A stretch of 64,000 nt of DNA from Myotis daubentonii (Eukaryota; Chordata; Mammalia; Chiroptera; Vespertilionidae): positions 87,929,063-87,993,062 of the forward strand of contig NC_081841.1 in NCBI RefSeq assembly GCF_963259705.1. The letters are read 5' to 3'. A program made the translations under genes and the position numbers. This document shows positions 22,462 through 35,089 of this stretch, one piece after another. Each line of letters starts with the position of its first letter. The first letter of the stretch is position 1. A model generated the notes under the pieces. That model made no database searches. It had not been told where the DNA came from and worked only from the letters and a program-made list of their open reading frames with translations.

Positions 22462-22629
22462 TTGCCTTCTTTCTTAACATTCCTTTTCATAGAATGCAGT
22501 TCTACAGTAAAGCCATCGCGTCCATTGGAGAATTTCTTAATTTTTTTTTTATTTTACAAAGAGTACTTTTTTTTTCTACCATGTAAGTTTGTGGTTAATC
22601 ATTGGAAACTTTATTTCTGTTATGTGCTA

Positions 22630-23222
22630 TCTGATTGACACCAATCTGAAAGGATATATGCACCCCTATGTTCATAGCAGCACAATTCACCATAGCTAAG
22701 ATTTGGAAACAGCCTAAGTGCCCATCAGCAGATGAGTAGATTAGAAAACTGTGGTACATCTACACAATGGAATACTACCCTGCGGTAAAAAAAAAAAAGA
22801 AGGAGTTCTTACCATTTGCAACAGCATGGATGGAACTGGAGAGCATTATGCTGAGTGAACTAAGCCAGTCAGAGAAAGATAAATATCACATGATCTCACT
22901 CATTTGTGGAATATAATGAACAACATACACAAACTGATGAACAAAAACAGAACCAGAGTCATAGAAGCATCAAATAGACTGTCCAACCTATAAGGGAAGG
23001 TGGGGGGGGGGGGGGTGAGTGGATAAGAGATTAACCAAAGGACTTGTATGCATGCATATGAGCATAACCAATGGACACAGATGGGGGGTGGAGGTTAGGG
23101 GTATGTGCTGGGGGTTGGGGATGACCGGGGAGAGGTCAATGGGAAAAAAGGAGACTTATGTAATACATTAAACAATAACTTAAATCAAAATAAATAAATA
23201 AATAAATAAAATGCAAAAAGAA
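22630..23222 (+). mobile_element. 5'-truncated L1
   Basis: Its start lies in the last part of ORF2 ('ggatatatgcacccctatgt', 'tgcccatcagcagatgagta'). It then crosses the C-terminal coding region, a G10 run at 23006 and a 3' UTR, and ends in an (AAAT)n tail. A Myotis-type L1 with good similarity to the copy at 55.5-57.5 kb. Confidence 0.93.
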
Positions 23223-23289
23223 AAAGAAAAGCAATGATCAACAATCCCAAGTACTCTCCTGTCTTGTTATTCAAAATACCTTCCACTTG

Positions 23290-23502
23290 TTTTTTTTTTT
23301 TTTTTTTATCCTCAGCTTAGAGAGAGGAAGAGAGAATGGGAAACATTGATATGAGAGAAAAATAGCGATTGATTGCCTCCCGTATATGCCCTGATTGGGA
23401 ATCAAACCTGAAACCCTGGCATGTGCCCTGACCTGGAATCAAACTGGCAACCTTTTAGTGCACAGGACGATGCTAATCAACTGAGCCACTCCGGCTGGGC
23501 TA
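23290..23502 (-). mobile_element. Ves SINE
   Basis: Reverse orientation with a T16 tail, AGAGAGAGGAAGAGAGAATG, a duplicated 'accctggcatgtgccctgac' segment and head 'aactgagccactccggctgg'. Confidence 0.93.
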
Positions 23503-24858
23503 TCCTCGGCTCTTTTAAAATTGCATTTCATTCACTGAAATCATCCTCTTTCTAAACTAGGAAGGCATCCTGAGTTGGACAAAGCCAAACTATGCATTCC
23601 TCTTAGTAAACTGTCAAACCTAATCCTTAATGTCCCTGCTGTTACAGTCTAAATTCCTCACCCACAACTGTGCATGCATGTGCTATGAGAAGAGACAGCT
23701 GGGTGAAGTGTCACATTTTGACAAATATTCTCAGTGGTTCAGTGTCAGCCTGGGGAGACACAACAAATGGCATTCCACAGAGGTTACTTCTTGGGCCAGT
23801 TAACATTTTAATCAGTGACTCAGAGTAGAAAGTATGCTTAGGATATCTGTGATGGACACTAATGTTCACGGTGGGAATAGACCCTGTTCCTGAGCAGCTC
23901 TCTCTACCTTGTAATCTTTCTATTGCATGGAAAAGCTCTGGATGATTTTATATGAAGAAATGGAAATTCGAGGCACCTAATTTTAGGTTGACTTTGCCAC
24001 CTAAATTGACTAAGTGATTTTAAAGTGGGCAAGGCCTCCTAGCAGACCACCTACATTTTAGACTGACCTTTTGTCTTCTCTTTGCTTTCATGGGATGAAA
24101 GCATCTCGATTGTTTACCCTCATTCCTGATTGCCACTGTCCGCAACTCAGCCTGGATTTTCAACACCCCCACAGTTGTACTTTCTGAGATATAAAACCTC
24201 ATTCAGGGTTTTTAAGGATTTAACTGGAAACATACAAGGAAATAGAAGGTGTTTTTAAATTCCAAATAATAAGAATGATTAAAAACTAGAAATGCTCTTA
24301 AAAGTAATACTAATAATAGGCTTGCTGGTCTGTATTAAAATCCAAATGGAGATGGCCAAAGAATCCCAAACTCAGTCATTCACTTTCTCTCCGTCTCATA
24401 GTGACACCTGTCAAGTCCAGAGTGTAGACCAAGCTCTTCAGAATCCAGCTCGGTAAATTCCCACTGGCCCAATGGAATGGCTACATCTTTTCTAGTTAGG
24501 CTCCCTGGTCCTCTCTGTGTATCTTCTAACTCTTTGTCTCTGAATCCCAAGCCTATCATCTTTCCCTCAGAATTACTCCGGCTCCCATGGGTCCTTTGTT
24601 TCTTCCTGGCAACTTAAAAGAGAGTGACCATCAGTAATTCCCTACTCTGAACTTCAAGAAATTATTTACTGACTAAAAATTATCCGTTTTTGTCTTTTGG
24701 AATTCCTACCTTCTCTTCTCTCAGTATTTATTTGGTTTACTTGTATACCAGATAGTAATTGAGGCTCATTCTTACAGCTTCTTAGGATACTCCAAATACC
24801 TTTGTAGGCTTAATTTCCTATTGGGCATAAGATCTCAACTGTGTGGCTCCATCTAGAT
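23503..24858. other. Unassigned non-coding DNA
   Basis: Unique-looking sequence with no recognised transposon or gene. Confidence 0.45.
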
Positions 24859-25094
24859 CAGTGATGGCAAACCTATGACACGTGTGTCAGAGGTAACACG
24901 CAAACTCATTTTTTTTGGTTGATTTTTCTTTGTTAAATGGCATTTAAATATATAAAATAAATATCAAAAATATAAATCTTTGTTTCACTATGGTTGCAAA
25001 TATCAAAAACTTTCTCTATGTGACGCGGCACCAGAGTTAAGTTAGGGTTTTTCAAAATGCTGGCAAGCCGAGCTCAAAAGGTTCGCCATCACTG
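24859..25094 (+). mobile_element. Non-autonomous hAT transposon (nhAT, type B), 236 bp, second copy
   Basis: Same length and near-identical sequence to 15437-15672. Ends are CAGTGATGGCAAACC and GGTTCGCCATCACTG. The perfect 8-bp duplication is ATCTAGAT (24851-24858 and 25095-25102), again with central TA. Confidence 0.95.
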
Positions 25095-25154
25095 ATCTAG
25101 ATGTTACCCTCTCTGTATTATTTCTGGTCTCATTAGTCTACAGAAAGCAAAACC

Positions 25155-25383
25155 ATTTTTTAAAATATTGTTTTTTATTGATTTCAGAGAGGAAGGGAGA
25201 AGAAAAGAGAGATAGAAACATCAATAATGAGAGAGAATCAGTGATCAGCTGCTTCCTGCACACCCCCTACTGGGGATCAAGACCACAACCCAGGCATGTG
25301 CCCTTTACCGAAATTGAACCCACCTGGACCCTTCAGTCTGCAGACTGACACTCTATCCACTGAGCCAAACCAGCTAGGGCTAT
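25155..25383 (-). mobile_element. Ves SINE
   Basis: Reverse orientation: 'tattgttttttattgatttc', AGAGAGGAAGGGAGAAGAAA, 'gatcagctgcttcctgcaca', a B-box region with a small insertion (ATTGAACCCACCTGG) and head 'gagccaaaccagctagggct'. Confidence 0.94.
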
Positions 25384-26274
25384 AGTACTGTTTTCTGTGA
25401 AACTATTGTTTTATTTGTACCTTGTATTTCCAAAACTATATGTCTAAGAAGGCAATTGTATATTTAAAACTCTAAGAACAGCTAAGCTTCATGATTCCAG
25501 CCCCACCCGAGGGCTCAACTGTGGCCCCTACAAAGTGCCATGGGTTCCATATGTCCGGAATCTGTCTGTATTTTGCCTCCCAAACCTGCCCTGACTGCCT
25601 TGCTTGTTCTTCAGTCTGTAGGCTGTTCTTGATGTCTGTTTCCTGAACTCTACCCTCCTTTTAGACCTAATATTTTAACTCTACCTGCTTCCCAAAACCT
25701 CATCTGAGACCGGGGCATACATCACCTTTTGTTCAGCCAAAAGCTTATTTCCCCTCCCCCATTCCCACACTTAATCTCAGCTCATGGAACTGTAGTCTCT
25801 GCAGAGTGAGCACAGGCTCCCCACATTCCTGGGAAGAGAAGTCAGCAATAGGAGGTCAGACAAAAACCTATGAAGTTGGTGTGTAGCAATAGAAATTGTT
25901 TTTGCATGTGATTTCAGGAAATCAATCTCATTGCTTCAAATATTTTTCTGGTCTTAATTATTTCTAATCTCACTGGTTGTACTTTACTCCTGGATGGCAT
26001 TATAGCCCATCGATGTGTAAATGTGTTGATATCCTGATGATGAGATAGAAAAGACAGAGAAGGATTAGGCTGCAGTGTTTTATAAAGAAGGACTGTTTTC
26101 TTATTTTCCAGATGGGTCAGAGAAGCACAGCTGGAAAGAGAATCTGGGTTTTTATCCAAATCCTGTGCTTTCATTTGTCTTGGCAGCTACATTCTGGAGA
26201 TTGTGAATTACTAGAGAATGCAGCACTCTGGGCTGAGCTCCTGTGCAAGGTAGCACTTCAACAGTAGAGCTGTG
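25384..26274. other. Unassigned non-coding DNA
   Basis: Unique-looking sequence. The minus-strand frame at 25914-26174 shows no family features. Confidence 0.45.
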
Positions 26275-26464
26275 CCCTAGCCAGTGTAGCTCAGTTGTTT
26301 AGAGCATCATCTCACACACCAAAAGGTGGTGGGTCAAGCAGGGCACATGTCCAGGTTGTGGGTTCATGCCCCAGTTAAGGACGCATGTGGGAGGCAGCCA
26401 ATCCATATTTCCATCTCACATTGACCTCTCTCTCTCTCTCTCTAACAATTAATAAAAAAAAATC
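26275..26464 (+). mobile_element. Ves SINE with target duplication
   Basis: Sense orientation: head 'ccctagccagtgtagctcag', a decayed middle, 'gggaggcagccaatccatat', a (TC)n run and a short A-rich tail. Flanks GTAGAGCTGTG and ATAGAGCTGTG form a near-perfect duplication. Confidence 0.9.
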
Positions 26465-26476
26465 AATAGAGCTGTG

Positions 26477-28362
26477 AACATCTCATACATACCCTAAACA
26501 CTATCTAGTTTATTTAAATCACTCTGTAATCCCTACACACAAAAAGGGACTCTACCCACAAAATGAAGTTTAACATTTCTTACAGATCCACTTCAATCAG
26601 TATAATTTTGCTGAACTGAATTCTCTCATTTTCAGAGCTCACATGATTATGCTGCCAATATTACCATAAGAAGAAAAAATAATAAATTTATCAAAGTAAT
26701 TTATCTGAATGTGTAATTAAATACCTGTTCTCTCTTCTCCCTTACCTCACATATTCCCCAAATATTGAAAGAAAAATCAAGAATTGCTATTATTTATTTT
26801 TCACTTATTATTATTATTATTAGTTATAAATTTTTATAACTAATTTTTACTTCCTCTAGCTATATAAAGTCAATGATGACTTCTAGCAAAGCCCCCTGAT
26901 GATTTCAAGAATGTTTATCTATTTCATAGCTTAATTTTCATTTATTTTACATTAAATAGCATCCTCAATTATTAAGCAAAGTACAATTGTTTAATGTGAT
27001 CCAGATTACATCCATATCTTGCTATAGGTAGGAAGATTGTTAAGGTTGGAAAGAGGGAGTCTTTTCTTGACAGCTATCTAGTCTTTTCCCTCTTCTATTT
27101 CTATCTTTGCCTTTTCCAGTTCTTCCTTCTTGTTTACCTCTGTATTACTCGGTTGGCATTGTTCTATTGACTCTGGGAAGGCAATGTTATCTCCTTGGTA
27201 TTTGTTTGAAACCATAATACACCTGAAATTTTCATTTCAACAAGACAGGCTAAACTGGGACTGCATTACCTATGACAGTGTTTGCTACCCAGACTAAAAA
27301 TTGTTAGACCTTATAACTCAATCTTGAAAGGAAGGGATCAATTTAACATTATCTTTCAATAATACTGTCAATAACTTAGCGATCTTCACTTATTCTCCCT
27401 TTCTTTTGTATACAATGCATGCCTATACCTAATTTTATTTCAATTAACTAGATTTAAAAAAAGTTATTGGGGCTCTGCAAGGAACAAAAAGGACTTCCCC
27501 CAAACAAGTTATATTTGTGTCCTCAGAGCTATTGGCATATCCTAATGAGATCATATAGTTTTAGGAACTATTCTCAGTAATTTTGCCCACTTGGTATTCC
27601 AGTAGTGAATACAAAAAAAAAAAAAAAAAAAAATCAGCAAAATCCATACTATTCTCTTTTTTCCCTATCCAAGATTAAAGTATTTTTCTTTTCTATTCAA
27701 GACATATATACAAAATTTATTGGAGAATGACATCTCACTCTATGAAATAAACTATATCTAGCTTATTAAATAATTTTATATATATCAACTATCATTTTAT
27801 GACAAATGTAAACTGTGGGAGCAAGAAGCATGTCCATCTTTTCATTTTGGACCCTTAGCACCCAGCACATTGTTTGGAACATTGTAAACAGAGTGTATAT
27901 TTGTGAATTTAAAAATTATTGATAATATATTATGGGTATGTGCGGTAGATCGGGTTTAACTACCAGCCCCTCCTCACTGAGTTCCTTAGTTCAAAATGGT
28001 TCTGGAATGTTTAAAGAAATAACTGTGATATCCATCTCTGGGCCAGCATCGCTTTGTGGCACTGATTCTGCTTTATGACACTGGTTCTCTGTTGTCCACT
28101 CACCTATTTCTGTGTTCATTTCTGGTCTCTGACACAGTGTGAGTCAGGCTGAAGCTTTCTAGGCGGGGTGTGTTCGTGTGCTACTCCCGCTGTAATTACG
28201 GAAAGGAAGATCTCATTTGTACACTGCAATAGTTCAGTCTCGGGTCCTGCATTCAATTTTTCCTCATCCATCCTCCTCATCTCTGTGTTCTTCCTCCTCT
28301 CTCTCCACTGGCTCTTTTGCTACCAGCAAATATTTGGTATTTAGAAATAATCAAGACATACT
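26477..28362. other. Unassigned non-coding DNA
   Basis: AT-rich sequence with an ATT run near 26808-26822 and an A-run of about 22 at 27611-27632. No gene or named repeat is seen. Confidence 0.45.
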
Positions 28363-28475
28363 CATTTTAAGAACAAATAACAAAAGGAAATAAACCTCAG
28401 GTCACTTGAAATACAAGTCTATCTGGAATGTTTCTATTTCCTTTTCTCCTGCTCTTTCTTTAACCCATGATAGTA
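28363..28475 (+). repeat. Left arm of an inverted duplication
   Basis: This stretch (key blocks TTTTAAGAACAAATAACAAA, CACTTGAAATACAAGTC and TTTCTATTTCCTTTTCTCCT) recurs in reverse at 29690-29852. The left arm lacks about 55 bases present in the right arm. No transposon family is recognised. Confidence 0.8.
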
Positions 28476-28583
28476 TCTCTTCTGCCTATAATATTTCACA
28501 AAAATATGTTCCCTATGACCTTTATCTCAAGATGACCTTCTATGATGTGGAAAGAAAATTCTATAATTTATAGTTACATTTTT

Positions 28584-28797
28584 AAAAATATATTTTATTG
28601 ATTTTTTTTACAGAGAGGAATGGAGAGGGATAGAGAGCTAGAAACATCGATGAGAGAGAAACATCGATCAGCTGCCTCCCGCACACCCCCCACTGGGGCT
28701 GTGCCCACAACCAAGGTACATGCCCTTGACTGGAATCGAACCCGGGACCCTTCAGTCCACAGGCCAACGTTCTATCCACAGAGCCAAACCAGTCAGG
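28584..28797 (-). mobile_element. Ves SINE with target duplication
   Basis: Reverse orientation: 'tattttattgattttttttac', AGAGAGGAATGGAGAGGGAT, 'cgatcagctgcctcccgcac', B box as GGAATCGAACCC and head 'agccaaaccagtcaggca'. Flanks ATAATTTATAGTTACATTT and ATAATTTATAATTACATTT are a one-mismatch duplication. Confidence 0.96.
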
Positions 28798-28820
28798 CAA
28801 TAATTTATAATTACATTTTT

Positions 28821-29689
28821 ATTAAGTCATATTCTCATTGACATTGGAATTTGGTTTATGTTTCAGGTCACATATTAAGTCAAATAATGGGTACTAAGGG
28901 AAGAGTCAGAGACACGGTATAGTGTTGTTTCTATGTGTCAGTTTATTGGTATGTATTGCAGCTTTGAGTTATAAATATACTTCTATTCCTTGTAGGGGCA
29001 CTTACTCTGGCATATTATAAATTAGGTACAATAGCAGCCTAACAGGCTCTAACAAGAAGTAGGTTGAAAAAAATTGAAGTCAAAATCTATTTAAAATATT
29101 TATTTACATCAACTACCATAAAGATGAAGTATACCCTAAGTGCTTTTAAATAATAAATAATAATATTAGCAAAACATTAATAATAGCTATTAATATTAGG
29201 GCATTTAAATATATTACTTAATTAATCTTTTATTCTCATTAACTTTTATATTATATAATGGACACAATCCATTGGTATAGTACTATGATAAATATCTACA
29301 CACATATGGTTGATGTGTCCTCAAATAGTTTTCACTCTTGGATTATGCAACCAAAAAGGTTTGGAGATTACTGCTTTAAATTGCTTCACCTGTTTATGGT
29401 AGATGGCTTTCTTACAGTCAAAGAAAAAAAAAGTATTTTCTCATCAATTAATTTTGGCAAATGAAGCAACCTGTGTTTGTCATTGGATAGCTACAATGTG
29501 CATTAGCATGCTAAGTGTTCTGAAATGTCCTGCAGTAAACATATTTTTTTCATTTTAATTTGGTTTGTAAAGCATGTATCAAACTTATTTAAGGAACAAT
29601 CTTTTTGTTTTTGTTCTTTTCCTTTTCATGTCCTTTGATAAGTTTTGGTGGCACCACTCTTAACATGTTATGGATTAGGGTTTCACAGA
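28821..29689. other. Unassigned DNA with a dispersed direct repeat
   Basis: AT-rich. The segment at 29028-29066 (AGCCTAACAGGCTCTAACAA core) recurs at 30236-30273 (AGTCTAACAGGATCTAACAA), pointing to an old local duplication in this area. Confidence 0.5.
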
Positions 29690-29852
29690 TTGTTATCATG
29701 GGTTAAGGAGAGAGCAGGAGAAAAGGAAATAGAAACATTCCAGATGGACTTGTATTTCAAGTGACTCAGCCAGGAAAGGGAGGAAGTCTTTTCTAAAAAG
29801 GTGTAAATGTCAAAGAAGTTTATTTCCTTTTGTTATTTGTTTGTTCTTAAAA
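29690..29852 (-). repeat. Right arm of an inverted duplication
   Basis: Reverse complement of 28363-28475, with about 55 extra bases around 29768-29820. The spacer between the arms is about 1.2 kb and contains a Ves SINE. Confidence 0.8.
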
Positions 29853-30273
29853 TGCTGATTGCTGACTCAAGTCTGGTACAGTATTTGGAATAATATCTAA
29901 GAAGCATTAATAAGTGATAAAAGAAGATTCCAAAAACAATATGAATAGTGTGATTTGATTTTTTAAAAAACACCTATATTTACATAAAAATATCTGAGCT
30001 GAGATACATACTAAGATGTAAAAAACTAAATGATGGATTTACTGATGATTCTGCTATTCCCTTTTGATTAGCACAATAGAGTTTGCTCCTATCTCTTAAT
30101 TATTTAAATTCCCTGAGCTTCAGTTTTCTCAATTATAAAATGTAGGGTTTAAATGTTTTACTTAGTCTACGCTATTTGTATTAATATTTTTTATACTAAG
30201 CAAGTATAAAAAATACTAGCATAAATACTTTAAATACAACAATAGTCTAACAGGATCTAACAAGAAGTTACTG

Positions 30274-31239
30274 TGAGCTAAGCATAGTAAAAGTGGCTCA
30301 TTTATATAATTTAAAACATTTTTAACAACCCCCACAATTCATAAATGTTAAATTTGAAATAAAACTTATGGCACCAGTCAGACCCATAGTCCCTTCAGTC
30401 TAGCAGTGCCTCGGACCTGGCTCCAATGTGTCAAGTACATACAGTGTGAATGTGCTAATCAATTGTGGTCCTTGATGTTGATATCAAATGTCAAGAACAT
30501 GGTCTGAATATCTGCTTTTTCTTAATAACCCAATATTCATAATCACAATCTACTTTTCTGTTTTACCCTATTTTCTTTATCTGTTTAATTATGGCAAACC
30601 TTATTTGGAGATATTTATACCTTGTGCTATCTCTTAGGGGTTTAGAAATTCCACAGATTTCTTACATGATTAGTTAGAAAATAATAGTTTTTATGTATTT
30701 AACTATGTCTTACTCAAATCTTATGTTTTGAGCACCAAATAGGACTAGTGGTCAGGGATTTTGTTGCCGTATTTATTAAGTGACACATTGGTGAAGAGCC
30801 GGAGAACATCCTGTGGGTACAATCCAAGAATCAGTCAGTCTCAGGAGAATCTCTCTGGAGTAATAATGAGTCATATTTGCCTAGTATTTGCTTCTGCAGT
30901 GGTCTGCACTCTCAAGTACCTGAGTGACTACTTTGCCTTTTAAGCCTGTATAGAGTGAGAGGGTGCCAATAATATGGACAAAAACAAGAATAAAAACTGT
31001 AATGCAGCTTTAATTTGCTTTATGTAGTTACCTGCTTTGTATGTTGCTAAACATATGCTCTCATTTTCATGAATACTAAATTCAAAATCTATTTCCCTTA
31101 CAGTAAATAAAAAAAAACAAAAAAAACACACACCACATTATTAGTTTAGAAACATGTTTTCTCGGCTGGCTTCTTACTCTGGCAGGACAACATTAAAGGG
31201 AGTGGACTCTTCTGAAGCACTCATCTTGGGTTCATCTTT
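30274..31239. other. Unassigned non-coding DNA
   Basis: AT-rich sequence with no recognised features. Just upstream, near 30118-30150, a short MIR-like phrase occurs ('cagttttctcaattataaa'). Confidence 0.4.
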
Positions 31240-31470
31240 TAAATCGGAGCTTTCCAACCACAATACTATTGATATTTGGAACAGGATGATTCCTTTTTGT
31301 GCGAGTGTCCTGTGCATTGTTAGCAGCATCCCTGGCCTCTATCCACTGAACGCCAGTCAGTAGCAAGCCCACTCTACTCCAACTCTAACAAACAAAAAGT
31401 CTACAGATATTGTCATGTGTGCCCGGGGAGGGGGAACATACACATCCCCAGTTGAGAAGCACTGCTTTAA
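31240..31470. mobile_element. Ancient hAT-Charlie element (MER20-type)
   Basis: Blocks 'actattgatatttggaacag', 'agcagcatccctggcctcta' and 'ccagttgagaagcactgctt' follow the MER20 order (antisense to the consensus as I recall it). Copies at 33397-33580 and 49880-50115 share the layout. Confidence 0.65.
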
Positions 31471-31865
31471 ATATTGAAATGTTTTCATTCTATTGATACA
31501 TTTGGGAATATAACAGATTAATATTTGATGTCTAGTAGGGGGTCTCTAAAAGAAGCACATATTTTCCTATGTTTCAATTATTTTAGAAAGGAATTTAAGT
31601 AATTTTCTTGTAATGTGTAAATATAATCCCAGAGACCTGAGAAAATGGTCTAGGTATAGGTAAAGTGTTTATTTACCTAAGGTTTCATACCAGATGTGAA
31701 TACAAGTATCAGAAGACATATTTTTCAATGCCTTCCTAAATAGACTGATGATTGGCTTCAGTCAGTCTATGAAGATATTATCAATTGGCCTTGATCATGT
31801 TGTGCCGGGGGCCAAATGTTTTCCTGAATTGTCAATATGCATCCTATTTTTACATGTCTTATAAG
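31471..31865. other. Unassigned non-coding DNA
   Basis: AT-rich sequence between two ancient repeats. Nothing else is recognised. Confidence 0.4.
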
Positions 31866-32195
31866 TGCCTTAGTTTGGCTTCTATAATAAATCTAACATA
31901 GACTGGGTAGCCTAAAAAAAATAAATTAATTTCTCATAGTTCTGGAGGCTGTGAAGTTCAAAATCAAAATGCAGGCAGATCTGTTTCCTGGTGAAAACGT
32001 CTTCCTGCTTGTGCCCTCACATGGAGGGGGTTCAGGAGAGGGAGAGAGAACAAGGAACTCTTGTTTCTTCCTACTCTTCTCATAAGGGCGATAATCCTGT
32101 CATGACGGCTCTACCCTCGTGGCCTAATTACCTCCCAAAGGATCCATCTCCAAATATCTCAACATATGACACACAAACATTTCGTCCATAAGAGT
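31866..32195 (-). mobile_element. MaLR-type LTR fragment, antisense
   Basis: Reverse-oriented relative of 19395-19725, with 'gttctggaggctgtgaagtt', 'tgtgccctcacatggaggg', 'taattacctcccaaaggatc' and 'acacaaacatttcgtccata'. The subfamily is uncertain. Confidence 0.7.
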
Positions 32196-33396
32196 AGAGG
32201 AATTTTGTCATATGAAAAGGCTGAAAGACTGACATTTTCTGTCCAAAGTTTTTTAAAAAGTAAGAATGAAAAGTAAAAATGTTAAAAAGTGAGATTAATC
32301 TCACGTATAACTGGGAAAATATAAGTATGTAAAATTAACTAGGTTTAATTAGAGTCTCCTTGATACCGTTACAATAACCTGGCTATTATTTAACAGGAAA
32401 GGAGGAAAGGGAAGACTAGATAACACAGGCATGTCATTTATACAGCTTTGCCGAAAGCTGCATTCAACACTCTCCAAGTCTGTTCCCCCCCTGATCAGTG
32501 GGGGAAGGGACTGGACAGAGGCAGCTGGGCTGCATGCCCCCTAAGGTCTGAGTGACATGGGAAGGTGCCTACCTGCAAGAACCCAAAACCTGAATATTTA
32601 AACTTCTGAACAAAGCTGCTTTTACTTTCTTGGCCTTTGGCCCTTTGGCCCACTTGGGACTCCTGTCGCAGGGGGAACACTCCCCTGCACCCACACAATG
32701 ACTAATGGGCTTTAATTAGCCCAAGTGCGGAAGTGGGCCCAGCTGCAACATGGAAAGGGCGCTCTGGACCCTGGCCTTGCTTTTGGCTCTACCTGGACAT
32801 CAGCTGCACCCTTTTCAGGGCCGGTTTATGGGACATGGGACTTTGGCAACAGAGGAATGTAACTCCACACAAATAATGTCTTTTACCACATCTCAGTCCC
32901 CCGTGGGGATCTTAGAAAATTCATTTTCTAGAGATGTCACAAGAACCTCACTTCCATGAGCAAAGGAGAAATTTGATTCTCCTGTGACATTCTCACTTAA
33001 CCTCGATAGAATCAAAGTATACATAAAAAAATTATCCTTCTCAGAGATATTCAAAAACTTGAAATTGTTTTAAATGTTACTCTTACCAGGTAAATGCAAC
33101 TGCACGTAATTTTAGTGCCATTTTTCTATCACACAAAGAATCCCTTCAATTAGATACATCAGCAATATATGAGGGGAATGTGAAATAGAAATGTGACATT
33201 AGACCTTGAGATAAATGGCTCAAAGATAATGACTGATTTTTAAAACTAAGAATTTTAGTGGTTCCCTGGTGACTACAATGAACTACATGACACCAATCCT
33301 CTTATTTAAATTCAAAATCATAGAGTGAAAACACGGCAATTCACCTTCTCTAAAAATCGTGTAAAAGTTAAGTCTGATCAATCCTGCTTGTTTCTT
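32196..33396. other. Unassigned DNA with a signal-peptide-like short frame
   Basis: The 32480-32840 part is GC-richer than its surroundings. A 69-codon frame starts at 32750 with a good Kozak context (CAACATGG) and a hydrophobic N-terminus (MERALWTLALLLALPGHQLH). The rest is unremarkable, with no splice donor or homology that I recognise, so I do not call it a gene. Confidence 0.3.
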
Positions 33397-33580
33397 TAGA
33401 GAGGGGTTTCCGATCTCCGCCCTATTGGTATTTGGGCTGAATAAATCTTTGCTGTAGGGACTGCCCTGTGCAATATAGGATATTGAACAGCAGCCATCCT
33501 TGCAAGATTGTGACAATCAAAATGCCTCCGAACATTGCCAAATGTGTTCTGGGGAGCAAAATCATGGCAGCTGAGAAGCA
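33397..33580. mobile_element. Ancient hAT-Charlie element (MER20-type)
   Basis: Blocks 'actgccctgtgcaatatagg', 'atattgaacagcagccatcc' and 'cctccgaacattgccaaatg' give the MER20 pattern. Diverged, no coding. Confidence 0.6.
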
Positions 33581-35089
33581 TTGCCATAGAAGTATAAAGC
33601 TAGACATACCTGCGAACTGTCATAAAAAGAGTGAGGTGGGAAAAGAAGGAATAAAACAAAAAAAAAAGAAAAAGAAAGAAACAACCTTTTGAGCCTCCTG
33701 GTGTTTTACTTGACACCTTTTAGTATCACAGAAAAACACATTTAGAGATAATAGGGATTTAAAACGGCAGCAGACAAAAGTGCATCATTTCAGTGTAATT
33801 GAAGAGAAACTGAACCCTTGCAATAGTCTCAGTAGGACAGATAACAGTTGAAATTGTATCTTTTGCAACTTCTGGGCTTTTGAGGGATTGGCAAAAACAC
33901 TCATCATTCTGACTGGTACTTGTATGACTTCTGCACATTTCCAGAGTCTGTTTTAGGCAACTATTGATTTGACTTAAATGCAAACTGTATTATGAGCCAA
34001 ATGTACTCACTAGGGCTTGCACTGATCCATTTCTATTTGACGCTCTAAAAGGAATAGCGAGGGCAAATACTGAAAAAAAACCCATCACTCCAGCACAATA
34101 GAAGCCAGTGACACAACCTGTTTCCTTTGTTGTTCAACGATAGCAACTCCAAATAAAGTTGCAGCTTGCGTGTGCTACTGTTTGCTAGCTCCACCTTTTT
34201 ATCTTTTCTGAGTGACTGTGATGTCAAGCTTCCCACTTGGACCCCTATGAATATCAACAGATATCATTATTTTATCTGCACTAAAGCAGTATCAGGTCAG
34301 TGGCTGTGAGAAAAAAGGTAGGAACAAAGGAAGCACAACTGACAACAAGCCTGTGGGGGGGGGGGGTCCCTGCAAACGCAGAGTCTTAGGGATGTCAGCC
34401 GCTAAAGGTTCAGGCTACTGATTTCTCTACCAGGGTGGAGACAGGGCTAACCTAAAAAGGACAGAACCCCTTGTGTCTGATTCCAGGGAATCTACAGAGG
34501 AAAAATACCAAACCCTTTGTCTTGTTTCTATGACTGATTTTTTCTCATATATTCAAGTAGCCCAGGAGAAGGAATCCTTATCTAGCTAAGAATATCTGCT
34601 TGGTAATTAAGAAGTCAAAAGAAGAATGTTTCCTTTAAGAGGGTTAAGTTTTCCCAGAGTACCTACCTCCACTCAGGTAGATCCAATTAAGAAGATATTG
34701 GCTGGGTCCTTCCAGATGGTCGAGGCTGCCCAGAGTACCTGGGCTTGGGTTGACTCTCTAAAGAAGGCAGCATTTTCAGTTTTTGGACTATCAGCAATGG
34801 CTGATCTATTGAAAGCAATACAATCTTTCACGTGGACTACAGGCTGTTTGTACATTTTGTCACTTGTGCTGTATACAACAAATTATATTTGTAGTTGTAG
34901 AACACGAAATTTCTGCAATATGTGATCTTGTCTGATTTTTGTGAGTACAGATATTGTTAATCAATACACTATAAGCAATGCATATTTATGGCACTGTTTG
35001 TTTTGTTCCAATGCACACTATCATTCTTGTACTCACCCATGCGGAAGAAAGCACTGTTACTGCAAACTAATGTACCATATCATTAAAGC
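33581..35089. other. Unassigned non-coding DNA
   Basis: Includes an A-rich run at 33656-33675 and a G10 run near 34357. The 99-codon frame at 34626-34925 has ATG starts and a hydrophobic C-terminal part but no family features that I know. Confidence 0.35.

Noticed and set aside
34626..34925. 99-codon frame with several methionines
   Set aside because: No family features, and the opposite strand is open for 60 codons over the same part. It is within the range of chance for 64 kb.
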